This document shows positions 54,455-63,688 of a DNA stretch of 64,000 bases, one piece after another. The notes beneath the pieces are model-generated. The model saw only the letters and a list, made by a program, of their open reading frames with translations. It did no database searches and was not told where the DNA came from. The stretch is from the NCBI RefSeq assembly GCF_000702825.1, contig NZ_JNKF01000011.1, positions 310,001-374,000 on the forward strand, given 5' to 3'. How positions within the stretch are numbered: position 1 is the first letter of the stretch; the number at the start of each line of letters is the position of its first letter. The DNA is from Prevotella sp. P6B1 (GTDB taxonomy: Bacteria > Bacteroidota > Bacteroidia > Bacteroidales > Bacteroidaceae). The position numbers and the translations under genes are program-made.

Positions 54455-55732
54455 CTATTCCGTGATGTTTAAGCGCACCAACTCGATTTTTGTGGCTGTA
54501 TTCTTAATGATTTTAAACTCGTAGCGCCCTATCTTCACCACCTCGTTCAGCTTCGGGAACGACTGGTACTCGTGCAGAATCAGGCCGCCCAGCGTCATAT
54601 ATTCATCGCTCTCAGGAAGGTCGAGATCGAACAACTCGTTCACCTTCGCTATCTCCAGTCGGGCCGACAGCATATACTCATGGTCGCCCAACTGCTTGGC
54701 CACGTGGTTGGTGTTGTCGTGCTCGTCCTCAATCTCGCCCGTAATCTCCTCCATGATGTCCTCGAGCGATACCAGGCCGCTGGTGCCGCCGAACTCGTCG
54801 ATAACCACTGCCAGCGAGCGTTTCTGCTGCATCAGCTGCGCCATCAGTTTCGAGGCCAGCATCGTCTCGGGTACGAACGATATCTCGCGTATCACCTCAC
54901 AGTCTATCACCCTCTGCTGGTTGTTGTTCTTGCCCAGACGGAACATGTCGGATGAGTGTACATAGCCTATCACGTGGTCGATATCCTCGTGATACACCAG
55001 GATCTTCGAATGGCCGCTCTCTATAAACACCTGTTTCAGCTGCTCGATGGTGGCGGTGTCCTCTACCGCATCGATCTCCGTACGGGGCACCATACAGTCG
55101 CGGATCTTCGTCTCCGAGAAGTCGAGCGCATTCTGGAAAATCTTTACTTCCTCCTCGATTTCATCGTCATTATCGGCACTGTCGATACTCGATTGCACCA
55201 GGTAGTCAAGATCCACCTTGGTAAACTCCTTCTCCTCGCCGCTGTTCTTCATGCGGATGCCCACCAGTCGGAGCAGACCCTTCGACAGCAGTGTGGCAAA
55301 GCGCGAGATGGGGTACAGCACCACGTAGCAGATCCATGCCGGCACGGCAAACACCGTGAGCAGGGTATTCGGATTATTCTTGAAGATGGATTTGGGTAGG
55401 AATTCGCCGGTAAACAGCACCACAAAGGTCGATAACAGGGTGTCGGCCGTTACGCGCATACCGTCGCTCAGCGGCGCAAACAGCGTGTCGTCGAACAATC
55501 GGGCAAACAGGATACCATAGATGACCAGCGAGATGTTATTGCCCACCAGCATGGTCGATACAAAGTTATTGGGATGCTGGTAGAAGGTCTTGATGATACG
55601 CTGCGAGAAACGGTTCTTCTCGCGGTCCATCTCGGCACGCAGGCGATTAGACGATACAAAGGCTATCTCCATGCCTGAGAAGAAGGCCGAGAATAGCATC
55701 GAAACCAATAGCCAGATGATCAGTATTGTCAT
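54455..55732 (-). CDS. CNNM/CBS-domain hemolysin-family protein
   Basis: A 425-residue inner-membrane protein with four helices of the CNNM/DUF21 domain (about 1-180), two CBS domains (about 205-325, VIDEFGGTSGLVSLEDIMEEI) and a CorC/HlyC C-terminal domain. It is a paralogue of the GldE protein at 6064-7377. Magnesium or cobalt efflux is the proposed role for the family; haemolysis is only a historical name. Its start overlaps the lptC stop by 4 nt. Confidence 0.9.
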   Translation of the reverse strand: MTILIIWLLVSMLFSAFFSGMEIAFVSSNRLRAEMDREKNRFSQRIIKTFYQHPNNFVSTMLVGNNISLVIYGILFARLFDDTLFAPLSDGMRVTADTLLSTFVVLFTGEFLPKSIFKNNPNTLLTVFAVPAWICYVVLYPISRFATLLSKGLLRLVGIRMKNSGEEKEFTKVDLDYLVQSSIDSADNDDEIEEEVKIFQNALDFSETKIRDCMVPRTEIDAVEDTATIEQLKQVFIESGHSKILVYHEDIDHVIGYVHSSDMFRLGKNNNQQRVIDCEVIREISFVPETMLASKLMAQLMQQKRSLAVVIDEFGGTSGLVSLEDIMEEITGEIEDEHDNTNHVAKQLGDHEYMLSARLEIAKVNELFDLDLPESDEYMTLGGLILHEYQSFPKLNEVVKIGRYEFKIIKNTATKIELVRLNITE

Positions 55733-56412
55733 TGTCCGCTCCTCCTGTGTTTCTGCAACTGCTGTCGCATCGGCTGTAAGGCCTGTGTGGTATCGGGCTT
55801 GGCATCGGCTTTCTTGCCGTCCTTTGGCTCCTCGCTCTCCGGTTTCTCGCCAGTCATGTCCTCGCGGGTAAACGAACCCTTCGAGTTGCTCACCGTATAG
55901 TGCGACATGTGCTCGTCGGAAAGGAAATACGTGCCCTCCATGCTGCGTTCGGGCGTGGTTACCTTGGAATACACGTTCGAGTAGATTTCGTGGCGCACAC
56001 CGTCCCAGAACAGCTCCTCGCTCTGGAATATCAGTCCGTTGATATTACGGATACGTACGCGTCCACGCAGGTGCCACAGCTTCTGCTGGTCGTAATACCA
56101 TGCCGTATCGGCCTGGATATACGCCTCTACGTGGAATTTCTCGTCGAACTGCTCGAAGAACACTCCCCGCTCGAAATACCAGTACGAGGGGTTCTTAACC
56201 GTGTTCACATCCCAGCGCTCGGTCACTATCTTATACTTGATTACGCCGCTGTCGCTGATCAGCGTATTCACGCCATACGAGGTCATGACCGACACCGAAT
56301 CGCGGTCGCGAATGGCTGGTGCCGTGTGCTCCTGCACCTCGGTACAGCCAACTAATATCATCGCTGCAAACGCCGCGATGGCGATTATTCTACCTTCCAC
56401 TTGGCGAACCAT
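55729..56412 (-). CDS. lptC: LPS export protein LptC
   Basis: A 227-residue protein with an N-terminal hydrophobic segment and lipobox-like MILVGC (C23), and the LptC/OstA-like beta-jellyroll (YFERGVFFEQFDEKFHVEAYIQAD, LWHLRGRVRIRN). It should receive lipopolysaccharide from LptF/LptG/B and pass it along the periplasm. The last 35 residues are a charged Lys/Glu/Asp-rich tail. It overlaps the upstream outer-membrane gene by 28 nt and the downstream CNNM gene by 4. Confidence 0.88.
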   Translation of the reverse strand: MVRQVEGRIIAIAAFAAMILVGCTEVQEHTAPAIRDRDSVSVMTSYGVNTLISDSGVIKYKIVTERWDVNTVKNPSYWYFERGVFFEQFDEKFHVEAYIQADTAWYYDQQKLWHLRGRVRIRNINGLIFQSEELFWDGVRHEIYSNVYSKVTTPERSMEGTYFLSDEHMSHYTVSNSKGSFTREDMTGEKPESEEPKDGKKADAKPDTTQALQPMRQQLQKHRRSGQ

Positions 56413-57671
56413 CTCTCATTGAATGTCAGACCGATGTTCAGGCGGAACATGCTCTCCTTGATCATATTATCGGCCGAGCGACGTACAAACTGACCGCTGA
56501 TGTTCAGGATCGAACGGTTGTTGTAGCCGTTCATGATGGGTATGCCGAAACCAATGCTGGCCGACAGCTCCTTGGGACCCTCCTGACCGTTAATATAATA
56601 ATAAGGTGTGGCCATACCTACACCCGCACGATAGCGTACGCGATCCAGGAACTTACGACCCATGGGGCGTGGCGTCCACTCACCACCGATATTGAGGCGG
56701 TAGCTGTCCTTCAGCTGACCCGACTTCAGGGCGTATGTATTGGTCTTGGTATCGAATACGGGAGTGTCTATTTTGCCCCACTTCTGCATGGTCAGATCGG
56801 CACCTATACGCAGGTTGTTGCTGTGGCTGTAAGCTATACCCACGCCATAGGCTGTAGGCAGGCTCAGCGCATTGCCAACACTGTAGGTGGTGGTATCGGC
56901 CTTGCTGATACTCGAGTTGCTGTTGATGATCGACAGCTCGGCATCGCTCTTGAGCGAATGACCGATGCTCCAGGTAGCACCCAGGGTAAGCAGGTCCTGC
57001 TTGCTCAGTGGCAGCTCTAACTGCATGCCCAGGTCGAGCTTGTAGTTGTTCACGTCGGCACCATAGGTCATCTGCATCGTGCTCACGTTCGAAGCACTGC
57101 TACTGCTGCTCATGGTGCGGTTATAGGTGCCCCAGAAGTACGACAGGTTGGCACCGATGCTCAGAGGCTTGAACAGCTTGATACCAGTACCTACAAACAG
57201 CTGGTGCATACCGCCGTCGCCTTCGTAGGTGGTCTTCATCTTGGTCTTATCCTGGTCGTTCAGGGTCTCGGTCTGCGAATAATTGTAACCGATATTTGAA
57301 TATGGCAGTACACCAAAAGATATACCGACATTCTTCCAGGCACGGAACGAACCAATCACATAGTCGAAACCGCCACTCTTGCCGTTCATCTTCGTGCCGT
57401 TCTCATTGAAATTGGTGATCTGGCCCGACAGACCTGCGTCGAAAAGCATGGTAAGCGAGTCGATCGATGAATAAGAGGCGGGGTTCATAGGGTTGACTTC
57501 GTTGCCACGGCGCATGGCAAGGCCAACGCCGTTCATACCTTTATTAAATCCTACACTCTGATCTGTGAGGTCGCCTAAGCCGAACTGGCTGTAAGGAGAG
57601 TTTGTGCTGCTCTGAGCAAAAGCCGATGTTGTCAAGGTTGCCAAGACAAAACTGGCGAGAATCTTATTCAT
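56385..57671 (-). CDS. Outer-membrane beta-barrel protein of unknown function
   Basis: A 428-residue secreted protein with a signal peptide (MNKILASFVLATLTTSAFAQS) and a pattern of alternating amphipathic strands ending in a typical barrel terminus (FRLNIGLTFNERWFAKWKVE). NSPYSQFGLGDL and GMNGVGLAMRRGNEVNPMNPASYSS resemble FadL/PorV-type conserved starts. It heads the envelope run OMP - lptC - CNNM - PpiD. A specific substrate is not claimed. Confidence 0.82.
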   Translation of the reverse strand: MNKILASFVLATLTTSAFAQSSTNSPYSQFGLGDLTDQSVGFNKGMNGVGLAMRRGNEVNPMNPASYSSIDSLTMLFDAGLSGQITNFNENGTKMNGKSGGFDYVIGSFRAWKNVGISFGVLPYSNIGYNYSQTETLNDQDKTKMKTTYEGDGGMHQLFVGTGIKLFKPLSIGANLSYFWGTYNRTMSSSSSASNVSTMQMTYGADVNNYKLDLGMQLELPLSKQDLLTLGATWSIGHSLKSDAELSIINSNSSISKADTTTYSVGNALSLPTAYGVGIAYSHSNNLRIGADLTMQKWGKIDTPVFDTKTNTYALKSGQLKDSYRLNIGGEWTPRPMGRKFLDRVRYRAGVGMATPYYYINGQEGPKELSASIGFGIPIMNGYNNRSILNISGQFVRRSADNMIKESMFRLNIGLTFNERWFAKWKVE

Positions 57672-57710
57672 ATTTATACTTTTAATTCAGTTGAAAAACA
57701 TTTCAGCGTG

Positions 57711-57718
57711 CAAAATTA
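57711..57718 (-). promoter_or_regulatory. -7 box of the outer-membrane protein gene
   Basis: TAATTTTG on the minus strand, 39 nt before the ATG; -33 is not clear. Confidence 0.45.
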
Positions 57719-57762
57719 TCAAAAAAAAACGAAGAAATGGCTTTTTCCTCGAAAATATAAGT

Positions 57763-57770
57763 TATTTTTG
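57763..57770 (+). promoter_or_regulatory. -7 box 4 nt before the GTG of the DUF4105 gene
   Basis: TATTTTTG followed by CATC and GTG at 57775. If used, transcription would begin at the start codon itself. No good -33 TTTG is seen, so confidence is modest. Confidence 0.4.
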
Positions 57771-57774
57771 CATC

Positions 57775-58974
57775 GTGAAACATTTAGAAAAGAAAATTAA
57801 GAGCCTTTTTGCTGCAGTTATCTTGCTGACTGTCAGCTATATAACGCCTGTTTTTGCTCAAAACGACGCAAAACTGGTAAATTACACGTCTGACTCTATC
57901 AGGCACGAATTCGACCCTATGGACTCGGTCGAAGTCAGTTTGCTCACCTGCTCGCCCCACGAGGAGATCTATAGCCTCTATGGTCATTCTGCCATCCGTT
58001 GGCATAGCGGTCCACAGCAGGATCTGGTGTTCAACTGGGGTATGTTCAGCTTCAGCAAGCCTTATTTCGCCCTGCGCTTCATGTTCGGTCTTACCGACTA
58101 CGAACTGGCTGCCTACCCTTACGAATCCTTCTGGCCCTACTACCAGAAATGGGGCAGCAGTATTACAGAGCAGGTGCTGAACCTGACTAACGATGAGAAA
58201 CGCGAGCTGCAGAAACTCCTGGCGGATAACCTGCGACCGGAGAACCGCGTGTACCGCTATAATTTCTTCTACAATAACTGCTCTACCAAGCCGCGCGACA
58301 TGATTGAGCGTTGTATCAACGGCAAGGTGGAATACGCCGAAAGAGCTGACTATCAGCCCACTTTCCGCCAAATGGCTGATGAGTGTAACCGCAATCACGT
58401 GTGGTCTAAGTTCGGCAACAATATGTTATTGGGTTTGAAGGCCGACCAGCCAACTACCCGCGAGCAACAGGAGTTCCTGCCGGCAAACCTGATGATCGAC
58501 TTTGCCCGGGCGCAGATTTACACCAACGGCACCTACCGCCCGCTGGTTAAGGAGGAACGCCTCTTAGTATCGCCTGGCGTACAGCGTATAGAGCCCGACT
58601 TCATCCTGTCGCCCACACAGATAGCCATCGCTCTGCTGGTGTTCTCGCTATTCATCATCTTCGTTGAGTGGAGAACCAAGAAGATAGCTAAATGGTGGGA
58701 CGTGCTCCTGATGACCGTACAAGGCCTGGTGGGTATCCTGCTCACGATCATGGTTTTCTCGCAGCACCCCACTACATCGCTCAATCTCAACCTGCTGCTG
58801 TTCAATCCGCTACCGCTGTTCTTCATCCCATCAGTGATTAAGGGAAAGCGACGTCTGTGGCAGAATGTGCAGTTAGTCATGCTGGCATTATTCTATTTGG
58901 GCGCACTTTTTCAGTGCTATGCCGAAGGAATCACGATTGTGGCACTATGTTTGCTGTTAAGACGTAAGAAATGA
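57775..58974 (+). CDS. DUF4105-family membrane protein
   Basis: A 399-residue protein with a GTG start and a signal peptide (residues 1-27, ending PVFAQ), a DUF4105 domain (about 45-270: ACxPxxEIYSLYGHSAIRW-like start, YNFFYNNCSTKPRDMIE) and about four C-terminal membrane helices. The NNCST cysteine and the GHSAIR histidine look like a papain-like or NlpC-type pair, so hydrolase activity is possible but unproven. I chose GTG 57775 because it begins the signal peptide; an upstream TTG at 57691 would run through the -7 box. The next gene overlaps by 4 nt. Confidence 0.82.
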   Translation: MKHLEKKIKSLFAAVILLTVSYITPVFAQNDAKLVNYTSDSIRHEFDPMDSVEVSLLTCSPHEEIYSLYGHSAIRWHSGPQQDLVFNWGMFSFSKPYFALRFMFGLTDYELAAYPYESFWPYYQKWGSSITEQVLNLTNDEKRELQKLLADNLRPENRVYRYNFFYNNCSTKPRDMIERCINGKVEYAERADYQPTFRQMADECNRNHVWSKFGNNMLLGLKADQPTTREQQEFLPANLMIDFARAQIYTNGTYRPLVKEERLLVSPGVQRIEPDFILSPTQIAIALLVFSLFIIFVEWRTKKIAKWWDVLLMTVQGLVGILLTIMVFSQHPTTSLNLNLLLFNPLPLFFIPSVIKGKRRLWQNVQLVMLALFYLGALFQCYAEGITIVALCLLLRRKK

Positions 58975-60158
58975 AGAATAGATATCTATATGTCACCCTG
59001 CTCGCCTTATTGGCGCTGAGTACGCAGGCGCAGAATCAGACGGGCGCTAAGCCCAGATTGGTAGTGAATATCACTATCGATCAGCTACGTAACGGCTATC
59101 CGGCTCTGTTCGACGATGGATATGTATGCGAACAGGGATTCTATCCCTATCGTCAGATTGATCTGTCATCTGCCATTTCGTCAGTCATGACAGGAACCTC
59201 GCCTTTTTATCACACCATTACTGCCGACAAGTGGTTGGATCGCAACACGCTGCAGACCGTAGCGGCTACGGCTAACGATATTGCCGTATCGACCCTGAGC
59301 GATGAACTGAAACTCGCTACCAAAGGTGTTGGTAAAGTTGGTTCTGTGGCAGCCGATCAGGTTACCGCTGAACTGGCTGCTGGTCATCAGATGGACTGCG
59401 TTGCCTGGAATGAGGATGGTAAGAAGGACTGGAATGCTATCAATCTTACCGACAGGGCTTTACGGCTGTTAATTCAAGAAAAACTCGGGCGTGATACCAT
59501 TCCCGATCTGTTGTACTTGACTTATGGTGCAAAAGACTCGAATAAGTCGGACGATCCTTCTTTGAATCAAGCACTTATCAAGCTTGTTTGCGAGATTGAA
59601 CGTCTGGTAGGATTCCGTCGTACCTTATACGTGTTGACCTCAACTGGTTATACCGAGGAAAATACCGATGAATGCGCCAAATACAATATCCCTACTGGCG
59701 TGTTTTATACCAATCGCACAGCCAACCTGCTTAACATGTATCTTGGTGCGCTGTGGGGACAGGGACAATACATAGAGGGCAGCTATCGTAACCAGCTGTA
59801 CCTGAACCGCCGCCTGTTTGAACAGAAACGTATCAGTCTCACCGATGCTACGGTGAAATCGAAGGAATTCCTCCTGCAGATGTCGGGTGTGAAGCGTGTT
59901 GATATCCACCTGTTTGAACCTCATATCGGCGATCTGGTGGTTGAATTGAACCCTGGGTGGCAGATGCAGAACGACGACACCCACGAACAGACGCCTGTCA
60001 AGAAATCATTAGCTTATTTCCCAATCATATTCTATGGTGCCAATATCCCTGCCGAAAGGGTTCAGACACCTGTCAGCATTGAGCGTATTGCCCCTACTAT
60101 TGCTAAGGCAATTCGCATCCGTGCGCCGAATGCATGTGTGGCTACACCTATTTTTTAA
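58971..60158 (+). CDS. Alkaline-phosphatase-superfamily protein, probably inactive
   Basis: A 395-residue secreted protein (signal MKNRYLYVTLLALLALSTQA). The beginning (RLVVNITIDQLRNGY, SSVMTGTSPFYHTI) follows the PafA-type phosphatase pattern, including the first metal aspartate in TIDQL. The nucleophile region has Ser in place of Thr (DLSSAIS), and the TADHG-type metal motif reads LTSTGY, so Asp-His ligands are missing. It is shorter than PafA (about 550). It is likely a binding protein derived from the enzyme. It is coupled to the DUF4105 gene (4-nt overlap). Confidence 0.72.
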   Translation: MKNRYLYVTLLALLALSTQAQNQTGAKPRLVVNITIDQLRNGYPALFDDGYVCEQGFYPYRQIDLSSAISSVMTGTSPFYHTITADKWLDRNTLQTVAATANDIAVSTLSDELKLATKGVGKVGSVAADQVTAELAAGHQMDCVAWNEDGKKDWNAINLTDRALRLLIQEKLGRDTIPDLLYLTYGAKDSNKSDDPSLNQALIKLVCEIERLVGFRRTLYVLTSTGYTEENTDECAKYNIPTGVFYTNRTANLLNMYLGALWGQGQYIEGSYRNQLYLNRRLFEQKRISLTDATVKSKEFLLQMSGVKRVDIHLFEPHIGDLVVELNPGWQMQNDDTHEQTPVKKSLAYFPIIFYGANIPAERVQTPVSIERIAPTIAKAIRIRAPNACVATPIF

Positions 60159-60190
60159 TTAAAAAGGTTGGTTGTTACAAATATTTTTTG

Positions 60191-60198
60191 TAATTTTG
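60191..60198 (+). promoter_or_regulatory. -7 box of secA
   Basis: TAATTTTG with GTTG (60167-60170) 20 nt upstream; 55 nt before the secA ATG. Confidence 0.6.
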
Positions 60199-60253
60199 CC
60201 GCCGTTTTAGAGTCAGTCATACATAAACAATAAGTAAAAAAGTAAAATTAGAT

Positions 60254-63200
60254 ATGAATTTCAACAAATTATTAAAGTCGCTGTTCGGTGACAAATCCAG
60301 CCGCGACATGAAACTTATCCAGCCACTCGTAGAGCAGGTGAAAGCTGTCTACCCCGAGGTACAGAAGCTGGATAACGATGCTTTGCGCCAGCGCACTAAG
60401 ACATTACAGAAGCAGGTACAGGACTCTGCCAACGAGCAGAAGGCCCGTATCGAGCAGTTAAAGGCCACTATCGAGAGCACGCCTATCGACGAGCGTGCCG
60501 ATATCTTCGCTCAGATCGATAAGCTTGAGAAAGAGGTACTGGAGATTTACGAGCAGGCCCTGAACGAAGTGATGGCCGAGGTATTCGCTATTGTGAAGGA
60601 AACTGCCCGTCGTTTCGCTGAGAACGAGGAGACTGTAGTAACTGCTACCGACTTCGACCGTGAGCTGGCGGGTGACCCTAAGAAGGACTTCATCACTATC
60701 GATGGTGACAAGGCTATATATCACAACCACTGGACTGCCGGTGGTAACGACCTGAAGTGGGAAATGGTACACTACGACGTGCAGTTGTTCGGTGGTGTAG
60801 TTCTGCATCAGGGTAAGATTGCCGAGATGGCTACGGGTGAAGGTAAAACCCTCGTTGCTACCCTGCCCGTGTTTCTCAACGCCCTGACAGGCAACGGTGT
60901 TCACGTGGTAACAGTGAACGACTATCTGGCTAAACGTGACTCGGAATGGATGGGTCCGCTCTATATGTTCCATGGTCTGAGCGTGGACTGTATCGACAAG
61001 CATCAGCCTAACTCTGAGGCCCGTCGTAAGGCTTATCAGGCTGATATCACATTCGGTACCAACAACGAGTTCGGTTTCGACTATCTGCGTGACAATATGG
61101 CTATCTCGCCTGCCGACCTGGTACAGCGCGCACATAACTACGCCATCGTCGACGAGGTCGACTCAGTATTGATTGACGATGCCCGTACACCTCTGATTAT
61201 CTCTGGTCCTATCCCCAAAGGCGACGATCAGATGTTTGAGGAATATCAGCCACTGGTAGAGAAACTGGTAGGTGTTCAGCGTCAGCTGGCTACCCAGTAT
61301 CTGGCCGATGCCAAGACCCTGATTACCGAGGGTAATAAACTGATTGAGGCCGGAAATAAGAAAGATGGTCAGGAGAAACTTGACGAAGGTTTCCTGTCGC
61401 TCTATCGTTCGCACAAGGCCATGCCTAAGAACAAGCCGCTGATCAAGTTCCTCTCAGAGGAAGGTATCAAGGCCGGTATGCAGAATACCGAGAATATCTA
61501 TATGGAGAACAACAACCGTCGTATGCCAGAGTGCGTTGAGCCTCTGTACTTCGTGGTTGATGAGAAGCTGAACTCATGCGACCTGACTGATAAGGGTACT
61601 GCCTGGTTGGCTAATCAGGTGAACGATAACGAACTGTTCGTGTTGCCCGATATCACCTCAGAACTCTCTGCTCTTGAGGCTGAGGCAGGTCTGACCGATC
61701 AGGAGCGTCTGGACAAGAAAGACGAGCTGTTGAACCACTATGCCGTTCAGAGTGAGCGTGTACACACCCTGCAGCAGTTGCTGAAGGCTTACTGCATGTT
61801 CAATAAGGACGATGAATACGTGGTGATTGATGGTGAGGTGAAGATTGTTGACGAGCAGACCGGCCGTATCATGGAAGGTCGCCGCTGGAGCGACGGACTG
61901 CACCAGGCTGTTGAGGCTAAGGAGCACGTGAAGGTAGAAGCTGCTACCCAGACTTTCGCTACCATCACCCTGCAGAACTACTTCCGTATGTACCACAAAC
62001 TGGCTGGTATGACCGGTACAGCTTCGACCGAGGCTGGTGAGTTCTGGGATATCTACAAGCTCGATGTGGTTGAAATTCCTACCAATCGTCCTGTTCTCCG
62101 TAATGATCAGGATGACCGTGTATATAAGACCGCTCGTGAGAAGTATAAGGCTGTGATCGAGGAAGTTGTGAAGATGCGTAACGAAGGCCGTCCAACCTTG
62201 ATTGGTACTACCTCGGTAGAGATTTCAGAGTTGCTGAGCCGTATGCTCGATATGTACGTGAATCCAGAGACTGGTAAGCGCGAGGGAATCCCCCACCAGG
62301 TGCTGAATGCTAAGCTGCACCAGAAGGAGGCTGATATCGTGGCATTGGCCGGTCAGAGCACCAATGGTAAGGGTGCCGTTACCATCGCCACCAACATGGC
62401 TGGCCGTGGTACCGATATTAAGCTCTCGCCTGAGGTGAAGGCTGCCGGTGGTTTGGCTATCATCGGTACCGAGCGCCACGAGAGCCGTCGTGTTGACCGT
62501 CAGTTGCGTGGTCGTGCCGGTCGTCAAGGTGACCCAGGTTCATCTGTCTTCTATGTATCACTCGAGGATAAGCTGATGCGTTTGTTCGCCTCTGAGCGTA
62601 TCGCCTCTGTGATGGACCGCCTGGGCTTCAAGGAGGGTGAGATGATTGAGAGCCCCATGATCTCCAAGAGTATTGAGCGCGCCCAGAAGAAGGTTGAGGA
62701 GAACAACTTCGGCATCCGTAAGCGCTTGATTGAGTACGATGATGTGATGAACAAGCAGCGTACTGTTATCTATGAGAAGCGTCGTCACGCCCTGATGGGT
62801 GAGCGTATCGGTATGGATATCGCTAACATCATCTGGGACCGTGTGGTGAATATCATCGAGAACTCTGCCGACTATCAGAGCTGTAAGGAGGAGTTCCTGC
62901 ACGTACTGTCAATGGAGGTTCTTTTCAGTAGCGAGGAATATCTGAACCAGCCTCGTGAGATTCTGACCGAGAATGCGTTCCAGGCAGCTATCGGCAACTT
63001 CAACCGCAAGACTGAGCGTATCCAGACCGTTGCTATGCCTATCATCACGCAGGTTTACGAGAATCAGGGGCAGATTTATCAGCGTATCATGGTGCCTATC
63101 ACCGATGGCCGTAAGATCTATAACATCCCATGTAACCTGAAGGAGGCTTACGAGACTGAGGGTAAGAGCATTGTGAAGGAGTTTGAGAAGAGCATCCTGT

Positions 63201-63646
63201 TGCACGTTATCGACGAGAGCTGGAAGGAGAATCTCCGTCAGCTCGACGAACTGAAGCACTCTGTACAGAACGCCAGCTACGAGCAGAAGGATCCTCTGCT
63301 GATCTTCAAGCTCGAATCGGCTAAGGTATGGGATGAGATGATCAATGAGATGTACAACCGTATCTGTTCAATCCTGACTCGTGGTCAGATTCCTGAGATG
63401 CAGCAGCAGGTTCAGGAGGCAGCTCCCGAGCAGCACACCCAGCGCCAGCAGTACACCGAGAGCAAGCAGAATGTAGCTGAGGAGCAGTTGGTTGACCGTA
63501 ACCAGCAGACAGCCGCTCAGCACGATACTCGCGCTCAGCAGAGCCACGAGCCTATCGTCAAGGATAAGTTGCCCGGACGCAATGATCCATGTCCCTGTGG
63601 CTCAGGTAAGAAGTTCAAGAACTGCCACGGAAAAGGCATTGTATAG
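60254..63646 (+). CDS. secA: Preprotein translocase ATPase SecA
   Basis: An 1130-residue motor that drives proteins through SecYEG. Walker A MATGEGKT, Walker [15 protein letters not shown], a preprotein-binding domain, the second nucleotide-binding domain ([27 protein letters not shown]) and a C-terminal zinc motif [13 protein letters not shown] are complete. The protein is longer than E. coli SecA (901) because of insertions, as usual in Bacteroidota. A Gln-rich linker (about 1055-1100) precedes the zinc motif. Confidence 0.98.
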   Translation: MNFNKLLKSLFGDKSSRDMKLIQPLVEQVKAVYPEVQKLDNDALRQRTKTLQKQVQDSANEQKARIEQLKATIESTPIDERADIFAQIDKLEKEVLEIYEQALNEVMAEVFAIVKETARRFAENEETVVTATDFDRELAGDPKKDFITIDGDKAIYHNHWTAGGNDLKWEMVHYDVQLFGGVVLHQGKIAEMATGEGKTLVATLPVFLNALTGNGVHVVTVNDYLAKRDSEWMGPLYMFHGLSVDCIDKHQPNSEARRKAYQADITFGTNNEFGFDYLRDNMAISPADLVQRAHNYAIVDEVDSVLIDDARTPLIISGPIPKGDDQMFEEYQPLVEKLVGVQRQLATQYLADAKTLITEGNKLIEAGNKKDGQEKLDEGFLSLYRSHKAMPKNKPLIKFLSEEGIKAGMQNTENIYMENNNRRMPECVEPLYFVVDEKLNSCDLTDKGTAWLANQVNDNELFVLPDITSELSALEAEAGLTDQERLDKKDELLNHYAVQSERVHTLQQLLKAYCMFNKDDEYVVIDGEVKIVDEQTGRIMEGRRWSDGLHQAVEAKEHVKVEAATQTFATITLQNYFRMYHKLAGMTGTASTEAGEFWDIYKLDVVEIPTNRPVLRNDQDDRVYKTAREKYKAVIEEVVKMRNEGRPTLIGTTSVEISELLSRMLDMYVNPETGKREGIPHQVLNAKLHQKEADIVALAGQSTNGKGAVTIATNMAGRGTDIKLSPEVKAAGGLAIIGTERHESRRVDRQLRGRAGRQGDPGSSVFYVSLEDKLMRLFASERIASVMDRLGFKEGEMIESPMISKSIERAQKKVEENNFGIRKRLIEYDDVMNKQRTVIYEKRRHALMGERIGMDIANIIWDRVVNIIENSADYQSCKEEFLHVLSMEVLFSSEEYLNQPREILTENAFQAAIGNFNRKTERIQTVAMPIITQVYENQGQIYQRIMVPITDGRKIYNIPCNLKEAYETEGKSIVKEFEKSILLHVIDESWKENLRQLDELKHSVQNASYEQKDPLLIFKLESAKVWDEMINEMYNRICSILTRGQIPEMQQQVQEAAPEQHTQRQQYTESKQNVAEEQLVDRNQQTAAQHDTRAQQSHEPIVKDKLPGRNDPCPCGSGKKFKNCHGKGIV

Positions 63647-63660
63647 TGAATAGTGATTAG
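63645..63660 (+). repeat. 16-mer shared with the gap at 38881-38896
   Basis: AGTGAATAGTGATTAG starts at the secA stop codon and extends into the 42-nt gap before the ABC gene. Confidence 0.7.
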
Positions 63661-63688
63661 AAAATAACGAATAGTAAAACGTAATGAT

